DNA of 5,458 bases, taken from positions 1-5,458 of the forward strand of contig JAENXB010000193.1 of NCBI GenBank assembly GCA_016649785.1, given 5' to 3'. This document shows, in pieces, positions 1 through 5,458 of the stretch. How positions within the stretch are numbered: position 1 is the stretch's first letter; each line of letters begins with the position of its first letter. The stretch is from Flavobacteriaceae bacterium. Its GTDB lineage: Bacteria > Bacteroidota > Bacteroidia > Flavobacteriales > Flavobacteriaceae. The position numbers were made by a program, and so were the translations under genes. Under the pieces are notes generated by a model that was given only the letters and a program-made list of their open reading frames with translations, was not told the DNA's origin and made no database searches.

Positions 1-635
1 CCATCTACCATTATGGAAACGCGATCGCAATATTCGGCTTCATCCATATAATGCGTGGTTACAAAAATGGTGGTTCCCTTATGTGCTTCGGCATAAATAA
101 GTTCCCAAAACTGTCTTCTGGTAATTGGATCCACACCGCCGGTGGGCTCGTCCAGAAACACAATTTTAGGTTCGTGCAGCAATGAAACCGAAAAAGCCAG
201 TTTTTGCTTCCATCCCAATGGCAACGAACCCACCAGCTTGTCAGCCACATCCTGTAATTGCAATTCCTCTATCACTGATTCGGTTTTTAGCCTTATCTGT
301 TTCCTGTTCAAACCATAAATGCCACCAAAAAAAGTGATGTTTTCCTTGATGGTCAAATCGTCGTACATTGAAAACCTCTGACTCATATATCCGATGCTTT
401 TCTTTACCATTTCAGAATTGCTCTTCACATTAAACCCGGCAACTGTCGCTTCCCCGGAGGTTGGTTTTGAAATTCCAATGAGCATTTTCATCGCAGTGGT
501 TTTTCCCGCTCCATTTGCTCCCAGGAACCCAAAGATCTCACCTTTAAACACCTCAAAGCTAATTCCCTTCACCGCTGTGAAATCGCCAAATTTCTTGGTG
601 AGATTCCCTACTTCTATGACTTTTTCTGATTTCAA
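1..635 (-). CDS. ABC transporter ATPase 2 (YbhF C-terminal-domain type), partial, TTG start
   Basis: ATP-binding subunit of an ABC-2-type exporter, acting on the cytoplasmic face of the inner membrane. The 211 codons visible contain Walker A GANGAGKTT (residues 39-47), Q-loop Gln86 (YMSQRF), Walker B IVFLDE (158-163, catalytic Glu163), D-loop GGVD, and H-loop His195 (TTHYMDEA). The signature motif is LPLGW (138-142) in place of LSGGQ. From memory, a similar altered signature occurs in the second ATPase domain of E. coli YbhF. The gene runs off the left edge, so its C-terminal part is missing. The frame has a stop shortly upstream and no ATG, so the only plausible start is TTG at 635-633, inside a TTGA overlap with the TGA stop of the preceding ATPase gene. 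A purine-rich GAGGGAAA precedes it. The overlap suggests translational coupling and equal dosage of the two ATPases. Confidence 0.9.
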   Translation of the reverse strand, partial: MKSEKVIEVGNLTKKFGDFTAVKGISFEVFKGEIFGFLGANGAGKTTAMKMLIGISKPTSGEATVAGFNVKSNSEMVKKSIGYMSQRFSMYDDLTIKENITFFGGIYGLNRKQIRLKTESVIEELQLQDVADKLVGSLPLGWKQKLAFSVSLLHEPKIVFLDEPTGGVDPITRRQFWELIYAEAHKGTTIFVTTHYMDEAEYCDRVSIMVD

Positions 636-1555
636 TTTCCCTCTGTTTTATGTTCCGAAGTCAAATCCATAAAAACATCTTCTATGCTAACTTTGGCTGG
701 GTGAATTTCTAACTGCTGATGGTTTTTCTGAGTTAAATAATTTTGTAGATCTTCCGGGTTAAAGTTCTCTTTGGAATGCGTGTAATGAACATATTCTCCA
801 AAAGCAAAAACACTGTGATTTCCCGGATATTCCTTTAAATCCTGTATGAGGCGATAGGTGTTTTTTGCGCTCACGTTATAAATAGTCTTTGGATGGTTAT
901 TCACAATATTTTCAGGAGAATCTATCTCCAATATCTTTCCTTCCTGGATTAGTGCGATCCTGTCGCACAGGGCGGCTTCATCCATATAAGGCGTGGAAAC
1001 CAGAATTGTGATCCCCTTTTCTTTTAGACGTTTCAGCATTTCCCAAAATTCCTTCCTGGAAACCGGATCAACTCCCGTTGTGGGTTCATCCAGGAACAAC
1101 ACCTTTGGTTTATGGATCAAAGCACAACTTAAAGCCAGTTTTTGCTTCATCCCGCCGGATAATTTTCCCGCCCTACGGTCCTTAAAAGGTTCTATCTGAA
1201 CGTAAATATCTTTGATCAGATCATAATTTTCCTCAATGCTGGTTCCAAAAACTGTAGCGAAAAAATTTAGGTTCTCTTCCACCGTCAAATCCTGATACAA
1301 CGAAAACCTGCCCGGCATATAGCCTACAGCTCTTCTTATGGCTTTGTAGTCCTTGATCACATCCAAACCTGCAACCCCCGCACTTCCTTCATCCGGAATT
1401 AGAAGTGTTGTCAGGATCCTGAACAATGTTGTTTTTCCGGCACCATCCGGGCCAATAAGCCCGAACAATTCCCCCGGATTGACATCAAAAGAAACGTCGT
1501 CTAAAGCCTTAACTTTTTTATAGGATTTGCTAATATGTTGAAGAGTGATGCCCAT
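632..1555 (-). CDS. ABC transporter ATPase 1 (YbhF N-terminal-domain type)
   Basis: A 307-residue ATP-binding subunit of an ABC-2 (DrrA/CcmA-like) exporter. The ATPase domain covers about residues 1-215: Walker A GPDGAGKTT (35-43), canonical signature LSGGM (132-136), Walker B VLFLDE (152-157) with Glu157, and D-loop GVD (161-163). About 90 further residues form the C-terminal extension usual in this family, ending with an EDVFMDLTS-type motif. Two key residues are absent. The Q-loop position is Gly82 (YMPGRF), and the H-loop His is Pro189 (STPYMDEA, codon CCT where the neighbouring paralogue has CAT). These changes leave its own ATP site poorly equipped for hydrolysis, while its intact signature can complete the site of ATPase 2. 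It lies 21 bp after the small lipoprotein gene and overlaps the next ATPase by 4 nt. The two ATPase genes align in phase with a 938-bp offset, consistent with an ancient tandem duplication or a split of a YbhF-like fusion. Confidence 0.95.
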   Translation of the reverse strand: MGITLQHISKSYKKVKALDDVSFDVNPGELFGLIGPDGAGKTTLFRILTTLLIPDEGSAGVAGLDVIKDYKAIRRAVGYMPGRFSLYQDLTVEENLNFFATVFGTSIEENYDLIKDIYVQIEPFKDRRAGKLSGGMKQKLALSCALIHKPKVLFLDEPTTGVDPVSRKEFWEMLKRLKEKGITILVSTPYMDEAALCDRIALIQEGKILEIDSPENIVNNHPKTIYNVSAKNTYRLIQDLKEYPGNHSVFAFGEYVHYTHSKENFNPEDLQNYLTQKNHQQLEIHPAKVSIEDVFMDLTSEHKTEGN

Positions 1556-1576
1556 TTTTTGAATGAAAGTTTCCTT

Positions 1577-2050
1577 TTAATTAAAATAGTTGTAATAAAC
1601 CTCTAAATGCTCCCTGATATCTCTTGTGATTACAGCTCCTTCATGAACAGAATTCACTTCACCAAGAGCTTCTATTTTATCTGCTAGCGGAACTAAAAAT
1701 ACATGTAGGTTGTCATGTGATTCCCCTTCCATTGTACACTCTTTAATAATTTTATTTTTAAGATCATTAAGGTCTGATGCAAGTTGTTTGTAATTTTTTA
1801 TACTATTACTTTCATCTTCTGCTATGCGGGAAGACATTGCCTGTAGGCCCTCTGTAGTTTCTATATTGGCCTTCCATTTTGACCCATTATCCAGTTGAAT
1901 TTGACTCATCCAATTATTTTGGTCTCCGTGAGATTTTTCCTTGTGCTCTACTGCGGTTTGTTCTGTGATGGTGGTTTCTTCTTTTTGAGTCTCTTTACAA
2001 CCCATAAGGCTTGTTAAAAGAACCAATCCTAACATTGCTATTTTTTTCAT
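1577..2050 (-). CDS. small lipoprotein of unknown function, possible metal-binding motif
   Basis: I do not recognise a named family for this 157-residue protein. It begins with a lipoprotein signal: Lys2-Lys3, a hydrophobic stretch, and lipobox LMGC with Cys18 as the predicted lipidated residue. Met at position -2 of the lipobox is less usual. Residues 19-45 are a charged, low-complexity linker (rich in Glu, Lys, Thr) with two His (36 and 41). Residues 58-157 look all-helical and compact. The stretch begins KWKANIETTEGL and contains C-T-M-x-G-x-x-H-x-x-x-H (Cys105, Met107, His112, His116), followed by more His (136, 148) and an aromatic end (Tyr152, Tyr153, Tyr155, Phe156). Clustered Cys, Met and His in an exported protein could bind a metal or heme, but this is inference. 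The gene sits inside the exporter operon, 17 bp after the adaptor and 21 bp before ATPase 1, so it is probably an accessory periplasmic component. The E. coli ybhGFSR operon has no counterpart. Confidence 0.85.
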   Translation of the reverse strand: MKKIAMLGLVLLTSLMGCKETQKEETTITEQTAVEHKEKSHGDQNNWMSQIQLDNGSKWKANIETTEGLQAMSSRIAEDESNSIKNYKQLASDLNDLKNKIIKECTMEGESHDNLHVFLVPLADKIEALGEVNSVHEGAVITRDIREHLEVYYNYFN

Positions 2051-2067
2051 TTTTGTGTCTTTTAAAT

Positions 2068-3000
2068 TTATTTTTTGATTTGGTGTTTTGTTGATTTCTG
2101 CTTACCTGTCACTCCGGATTTTTTTATCCACATTTCCGCCGGCATTCCTATTTTCAAACTGCTGTCGTTTTGGACGATAATTTTTACCGCATACACCAAA
2201 TTTACCCGCTCTTCTTTTGTCTGAATGATCTTTGGGGTAAACTCTGCCGATGAGGATATCCAGGAAACTTTGCCTTCATAATCTTTCATCCCCTCTTCAA
2301 GATCAATTTTTACCGTTACTTTTTGACCTACCCGAACCTGGGGTAGTTGTGGTTCCCCGATGTACACCCGCAAGGTCATTTCAGAAATATCTGCGATTTT
2401 ATAAAGCGGTTTTCCAAAAGCCGTAATTTCGCCAGGTTCGGCATATTTCGATAAAACCGTGCCACTAACAGGGTTGATGATCTTGCTCTTTTGAATTTGA
2501 TCCTCAATTATTTTTATTTGAACTTCAATAGATTTCACTTCGTTTAAAATGGGTGCATTTTGAGTTCCCACACTTTTTATTTGTTGGTTTATAACATTTA
2601 CTTTCCCTAAGGCCTGATCCACCTGCCGTTGTGTAGCGGCATTTTCTGAAAACATGTTTTGTATCCTGTCTTTTTCGCTACGGGCAGTTTTCAACTCTTC
2701 ATTCAACACTGCTATTTGCGACAATACGTTTCCTGATTTGGATTGAATTGTTTTCAGGGAAGCTATTGCCTTTTGTTTGTTTAAATACAGTTGCGTGGTA
2801 TCTATTAATCCCACCTTTTGGTCTTTCTCCAGGATCACGCCTTCTTCAAGATCTAAAAATTCTATCTTTCCGTTTGCTTCAGAGGAAACCGTGATTTCGG
2901 TAGCTTCAAAATTCCCGTAACCATCGGCTTTTTCATCCTTCCCGCAGGAAACTAAACTCCCAAAAACAGCTACTGATATCAATATTAGTAATTTTTTCAT
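2068..3000 (-). CDS. HlyD/YbhG-family periplasmic adaptor, lipoprotein
   Basis: Membrane-fusion (periplasmic adaptor) protein of 310 residues that links the inner-membrane ABC exporter to the outer-membrane channel. It has a lipoprotein signal with lipobox LVSC and Cys19, so it is probably anchored by lipid instead of a transmembrane helix. The first half of the biotinyl/lipoyl-like domain is about residues 30-68 (GNFEATEITVSSEANGKI). A helical hairpin rich in Gln, Lys and Glu spans about 70-172, with its tip near 117-128. The second lipoyl half is about 174-204 (NPVSGTVLSKYAEPGE). A beta-barrel region follows at about 205-292. The segment AEFTPKIIQTKEERVNLVY (252-270) is the kind of motif I associate with YbhG/YhiI adaptors. 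A good Shine-Dalgarno (AAGGAGA, 4 nt from the ATG) lies in the 7-bp gap after the channel gene, unusual for this phylum and supporting this start. Confidence 0.95.
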   Translation of the reverse strand: MKKLLILISVAVFGSLVSCGKDEKADGYGNFEATEITVSSEANGKIEFLDLEEGVILEKDQKVGLIDTTQLYLNKQKAIASLKTIQSKSGNVLSQIAVLNEELKTARSEKDRIQNMFSENAATQRQVDQALGKVNVINQQIKSVGTQNAPILNEVKSIEVQIKIIEDQIQKSKIINPVSGTVLSKYAEPGEITAFGKPLYKIADISEMTLRVYIGEPQLPQVRVGQKVTVKIDLEEGMKDYEGKVSWISSSAEFTPKIIQTKEERVNLVYAVKIIVQNDSSLKIGMPAEMWIKKSGVTGKQKSTKHQIKK

Positions 3001-3007
3001 TTTCTCC

Positions 3008-4273
3008 TTATTTGTTATTGGTTTCCCCTTTTATGACTCTATAATTTGCTTTTGCCAGGTCCAGCTGGATCTCATGTAATTTTTGACTGATCTTTGATTC
3101 GTATAAATTGTTGAACTCGATTAAATACTCAGAAGAGGTGATTACCCCGTTTTTCAGTTGGGAAGTTGCTGTTTCCAATACTTTTTCCCTTAAAATAATA
3201 ATCCCATCATCGGCCTCGATCAGTGCTTCAATTTTGCTTATTTCATAATCGGCCTCTTTCATCTGCATATCATTATTTAATTGGAAGGTTTCTTTTTCGG
3301 TATCCACAATTTCCTGGGAAACTGAAAGTGCTTGCTTTTGAGCCTTGTTTTTTCCCCAGTCAAAAACATTCCAGTTTGCTTTTAATCCGATCATATAAAA
3401 GTCCTGAAACGAATTATCCAGCATATTCAACCCCGGATTTCCATAGCCGGCCTGTGCAAAACCATAGATCTTAGGAAGATTGGATTTTGAGATCACCTCT
3501 TTAGATGACTCTATTTGTTTGTTTTGAAGGTCGAAGTACTGAAGTTCAGGACGTAAAAAAGTACTTGATAACAAATATGGGAATTTCGGATTTGTGAGAA
3601 TTACATCCTGAGAGAGTTCTTTATTTATTAAAGTTGAAAGGTTATTTAGCGCTTTTTTTCGGTCGAAATTTGCCTCGGACAATTGCTGCGAAACTTTGAG
3701 ATTTTCAGCTTCTAAAACATTTTCTGAAGCAGGTAAAATTGCTCCGTACTTCACGCCGGTCTTTACCTCATCTATCTGAGATTGCAGTTGTATCTGTTTT
3801 ATAACCAATAGATTTATTTGCTCCTGAAGCAACAAAATGGAAAAGTAATATTGATTGACCCTGTTTTTAAGCTGATACAAATTCACAGCTACCATTTGTT
3901 GTTGGGCTTCCAATTCTGCCATTTTTAATTTTGAATTGGCTTTAATGCTTCCGCCATCATATATAAGCTGATTTACATCTAAAGTAGCCCTGTATTGATC
4001 TTTGTTCAAAGGTTCAACAGAAGAATTTGGAAATTGAGGCAATTCTATCACTTCCGATTGATACGTGGCCTGGGCATTTAGATCAACTTTTGGTAACTTC
4101 CCTTTTTCCAGTACAGAAATTTCCTGATCGGTCCGGTTTTTAAGCAATTCGGTTTGCCTGGCTATTGGATAATTTTCATTGACCAGGGAATAGCATTCTT
4201 CCAGAGACAAACTTTGCTGGGCATTGACCACAAATGACAGAAGAATTGTAATTATTATGCTGAGTTTTTTCAT
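3008..4273 (-). CDS. TolC-family outer-membrane efflux channel
   Basis: Outer-membrane factor (OEP/TolC family) of 421 residues, forming the exit duct of the tripartite exporter. The start is set at ATG 4273. A longer reading to 4363 is open, but it would overlap the end of the TetR gene by 86 bp and bury the signal peptide. From 4273 the protein opens with a clear Sec signal (MKK, hydrophobic core, VNA), probably cleaved after Ala18. The two internal repeats of the family are visible: LSLEECYSLVNENYP at the start of the first, beta-strand segments LPKVDLNAQATYQ (60-72) and QLIYDGG (102-108), then the second-repeat equivalents LPKIYGFAQAGYG (266-278) and WNVFDWGK (301-308). Long Gln/Leu-rich amphipathic helices separate them. 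The length is typical of Bacteroidota family members. It starts 4 bp after the TetR stop and ends 7 bp before the adaptor, so it is co-transcribed. The E. coli ybh operon lacks such a gene and would depend on a TolC encoded elsewhere. Confidence 0.95.
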   Translation of the reverse strand: MKKLSIIITILLSFVVNAQQSLSLEECYSLVNENYPIARQTELLKNRTDQEISVLEKGKLPKVDLNAQATYQSEVIELPQFPNSSVEPLNKDQYRATLDVNQLIYDGGSIKANSKLKMAELEAQQQMVAVNLYQLKNRVNQYYFSILLLQEQINLLVIKQIQLQSQIDEVKTGVKYGAILPASENVLEAENLKVSQQLSEANFDRKKALNNLSTLINKELSQDVILTNPKFPYLLSSTFLRPELQYFDLQNKQIESSKEVISKSNLPKIYGFAQAGYGNPGLNMLDNSFQDFYMIGLKANWNVFDWGKNKAQKQALSVSQEIVDTEKETFQLNNDMQMKEADYEISKIEALIEADDGIIILREKVLETATSQLKNGVITSSEYLIEFNNLYESKISQKLHEIQLDLAKANYRVIKGETNNK

Positions 4274-4277
4274 TTTA

Positions 4278-4886
4278 TTAAAGTCTGATAGAATTAATAA
4301 TAAAGTCGGCAACTTCTGTTTTTCGCCTTTCCATGAGTTCACGGTATTCCTTTTCCTCCACATTTATCAATCCTTGTAATAATGGTGCGGCAATAAATGG
4401 GAAAATATTCAAAGACATAATATTAATAAATAATTGTTCCGCTCTAATTGGTTTTATAATACCACGGGTTATAGCGTCTTCAACCTGGGCCTTGAATTTT
4501 TCGATCCTTGGAAAATCTTTTTCTACGCGTAGCTTCTCGATAAAATCGGGATTTTTATTCAGTTCCTGTATTACAAAGTTTGGTAAATATGGATGTCCGA
4601 TCACGAATGAGATGTAATTATTGGTGAAGTTTCTTATTTTGTCAAATAATTCGCTGTCATCATTTAATACCTTATTCAATTGTGGGGCTAATAATCTAAA
4701 AGCATTTTTAAAAACCGCCTCAAAGAGCAATTGTTTGCTTCGGTAGTAGTAATGCAACATAGATTTGTTTATTCTCGCTTTATCGGCAATTTCCTGCATC
4801 CTGCTTCCCGCCATTCCTTTTTCCTGGAAAACTTCTTTGGCAGCGTTGAGGATCTCTAATTCGGTATTTTCTTCTTTAGCTTTCAT
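4278..4886 (-). CDS. TetR/AcrR-family transcriptional regulator
   Basis: A 202-residue DNA-binding repressor-type regulator and first gene of the exporter operon. The N-terminal TetR domain occupies about residues 8-55. Helix 1 is ELEILNAAKEVFQEKGMAG, and the helix-turn-helix is at about 29-48 (RMQEIADKARINKSMLHYYY) followed by RSKQLLFEAVF, an almost textbook match. Residues 60-202 are the ligand-binding and dimerisation domain, which is variable and gives no hint of the inducer. It contains a hydrophobic region at about 150-172. A 16-bp palindrome lies 15 bp before the ATG, so autoregulation of the whole operon is likely. Position and operon content recall E. coli CecR (YbiH), which precedes and controls ybhGFSR, but I see this as functional analogy from context and not proof of orthology. 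The start ATG at 4886 has no obvious Shine-Dalgarno sequence and fits the domain start well. Confidence 0.95.
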   Translation of the reverse strand: MKAKEENTELEILNAAKEVFQEKGMAGSRMQEIADKARINKSMLHYYYRSKQLLFEAVFKNAFRLLAPQLNKVLNDDSELFDKIRNFTNNYISFVIGHPYLPNFVIQELNKNPDFIEKLRVEKDFPRIEKFKAQVEDAITRGIIKPIRAEQLFINIMSLNIFPFIAAPLLQGLINVEEKEYRELMERRKTEVADFIINSIRL

Positions 4887-4901
4887 ATTAAACTATACGG
4901 T

Positions 4902-4917
4902 TCAACCATTTGGTTGA
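4902..4917. promoter_or_regulatory. putative TetR operator (16-bp palindrome)
   Basis: The sequence TCAACCA-tt-TGGTTGA has two perfect 7-nt inverted arms around a 2-nt centre. It lies directly after the -7 promoter box on the minus strand, covering the expected transcription start, and ends 15 bp before the TetR start codon. This size, symmetry and position are typical of an operator by which a TetR dimer blocks its own promoter. That this particular regulator binds it is inference. Confidence 0.7.
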
Positions 4918-4925
4918 CAAATATA
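4918..4925 (-). promoter_or_regulatory. Bacteroidota-type -7 promoter box of the exporter operon
   Basis: On the minus strand the 8 bases read TATATTTG, an exact match to the TAnnTTTG -7 consensus of Bacteroidota primary sigma factor promoters. No clear TTG or TTTG -33 element is present 17-23 bp upstream, where the sequence belongs to the palindrome at 4922-4968, so the promoter may be weak or depend on another contact. The implied transcript starts within the operator palindrome and has a leader of about 25 nt before the TetR ATG. Confidence 0.6.
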
Positions 4926-4968
4926 CAAATAAAAACATATTTCCTGGAAATATGTTTTTATTTGTATA
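4922..4968. terminator. 47-bp perfect palindrome, probable cydB terminator
   Basis: Two 23-nt arms are perfectly complementary around a single central base (4945), from TATACAAATAAAAACATATT... inward to CC-t-GG. The core reads AAAAA-CATATTTCC-t-GGAAATATG-TTTTT: a 9-bp stem flanked by A- and T-tracts, the form of a rho-independent terminator working in either direction. It begins 97 bp after the cydB stop. That 97-bp stretch (4969-5065) shows no gene or other structure that I can support. The stem is AT-rich and the loop tight (effectively 3 nt), so termination strength is uncertain. Its left end overlaps the operon's -7 box by 4 bp, so an operator or DNA-cruciform role is an alternative. Confidence 0.55.
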
Positions 4969-5065
4969 CGAGCAAGCTATCGACTTATATCACTATTAAA
5001 ACTGGGGGCCTACTTTACTTAAGACATTTTGGGCATTCAAAATTTTATGAACTTATTAGTTCCAA

Positions 5066-5458
5066 TCAATGCTCTCCGTAACCCACATCGTCCATTTTTC
5101 CGTTAAATATTTTATATTGAATAAAAACATACAGACCAACCAGCAGTAAAGCAATAACAAACCAATATATCCCAACGCTAAGCCCATATTCTTCTGCTGC
5201 TACATTATAAATAGTCAATGCCGGGTTCACGTTATTTGTCGAAGGCAGCACCTTCGGAAAAATAGCTGCCGCGGTTGATGCGAAACCGCCAATCAAAAAT
5301 AAAGAGGAAAACAAAAAGCCCTTCCCATCCTTTTGAAAGGTCTTAACTTTGAACAATCCAAAAAGGCCGGTAAACGTCAATAAAGGAAATATTACCAGCA
5401 AGGGATGATCTATAAAATTTTGAAATGGTTCTGGTTCAATAATATGCCAAATGAGCAA
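5066..5458 (-). CDS. cydB: cytochrome bd-type quinol oxidase subunit II, C-terminal part
   Basis: C-terminal 130 codons of subunit II of the bd oxidase, an inner-membrane terminal oxidase that reduces oxygen using quinol. The gene continues past the right edge, and the first codon visible is an internal TTG, not a start. Full family members are roughly 330-380 residues, so about a third is present. Three hydrophobic segments are visible, at about residues 18-37, 47-68 and 93-115. The family hallmark between the last two is FPKVLPSTNNVNPALTIYN (67-85), matching the FPxxLPSS...SLTIYNAAS pattern of CydB. The protein ends with a short charged tail (KMDDVGYGEH) and TGA. It is separated from the exporter operon by 179 bp containing a probable terminator, so it belongs to a different transcription unit, presumably with cydA upstream outside the window. 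Confidence 0.9.
   Translation of the reverse strand: MLIWHIIEPEPFQNFIDHPLLVIFPLLTFTGLFGLFKVKTFQKDGKGFLFSSLFLIGGFASTAAAIFPKVLPSTNNVNPALTIYNVAAEEYGLSVGIYWFVIALLLVGLYVFIQYKIFNGKMDDVGYGEH

Noticed and set aside
35..58. Near-identical 24-nt stretch shared with 973-996 (one mismatch), resembling a direct repeat.
   Set aside because: Both copies encode the same YMDEA region of the paralogous ATPases in the same frame with a constant 938-bp offset, so protein conservation explains it.
59..250. Minus-strand 63-codon reading frame within the ATPase 2 gene.
   Set aside because: It is in another frame of a gene with all ABC motifs, and its Trp/Cys-rich product resembles no protein.
394..672. Plus-strand open frame opposite ATPase 2.
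   Set aside because: It is antisense to conserved Walker A and Q-loop coding sequence, with no promoter or family signal. The similar antisense frames at 993-1199, 3223-3474 and 4333-4617 are rejected for the same reason.
1556..1576. Gap between the small lipoprotein and ATPase 1, checked for an internal promoter or terminator.
   Set aside because: It is only 21 bp, with no TAnnTTTG box and no stem-loop, so read-through transcription is the simplest view.
4274..4363. N-terminal 30-residue extension of the TolC-family protein from an upstream ATG.
   Set aside because: It would overlap the TetR gene by 86 bp and place charged residues before a clear signal peptide. ATG 4273 gives a normal signal peptide and a 4-bp gap.
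5036..5056. Weak inverted symmetry around an AAAATTTT run just after the cydB stop, considered as a terminator.
   Set aside because: The arms are short and imperfect and contain almost no G or C, far weaker than the palindrome at 4922-4968.

Overview
The window looks like the chromosome of a marine or soil Bacteroidota, probably a flavobacterium. The DNA is AT-rich. A TAnnTTTG-type -7 promoter box (TATATTTG) precedes the operon. Most genes lack a strong Shine-Dalgarno sequence, lipoproteins are frequent, and the protein sequences have a flavobacterial flavour. This placement is inference from composition and motifs, not from a marker gene.

Every gene reads on the minus strand, so the order of transcription is from high to low coordinates. 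At the right edge (5458-5066) lies the C-terminal part of cytochrome bd oxidase subunit II (cydB), cut by the window end. A 179-bp intergenic region (5065-4887) follows. It holds a 47-bp perfect palindrome that probably ends cydB transcription, then a -7 promoter box, then a 16-bp operator-like palindrome just ahead of a TetR-family gene.

From 4886 to the left edge there is one tight operon of six genes with gaps of 4 to 21 bp or a 4-nt overlap: TetR regulator, TolC-type outer-membrane channel, lipoprotein periplasmic adaptor (HlyD/YbhG type), a small unrecognised lipoprotein with a Cys/Met/His-rich motif, ABC ATPase 1, and ABC ATPase 2. ATPase 2 starts at a TTG codon and is cut by the left edge. 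The order regulator - adaptor - ATPase - ATPase resembles the E. coli cecR-ybhG-ybhF-ybhS-ybhR operon, in which YbhF is a single protein with two fused ATPase domains. Here the ATPases are separate genes, a dedicated outer-membrane channel is added, and an extra lipoprotein is inserted. The ABC-2 permease genes that such a system needs are not in the window and are expected just beyond position 1.

The genes together describe a trans-envelope exporter: ATPases in the cytoplasm, missing permeases in the inner membrane, adaptor across the periplasm, TolC-like channel in the outer membrane, all under a probably autoregulating TetR repressor. The main points worth a second look are the complementary loss of motifs in the two ATPases (one predicted working ATP site and one degenerate site), the unrecognised lipoprotein with a possible metal-binding motif, and the compact palindrome-promoter-operator junction.
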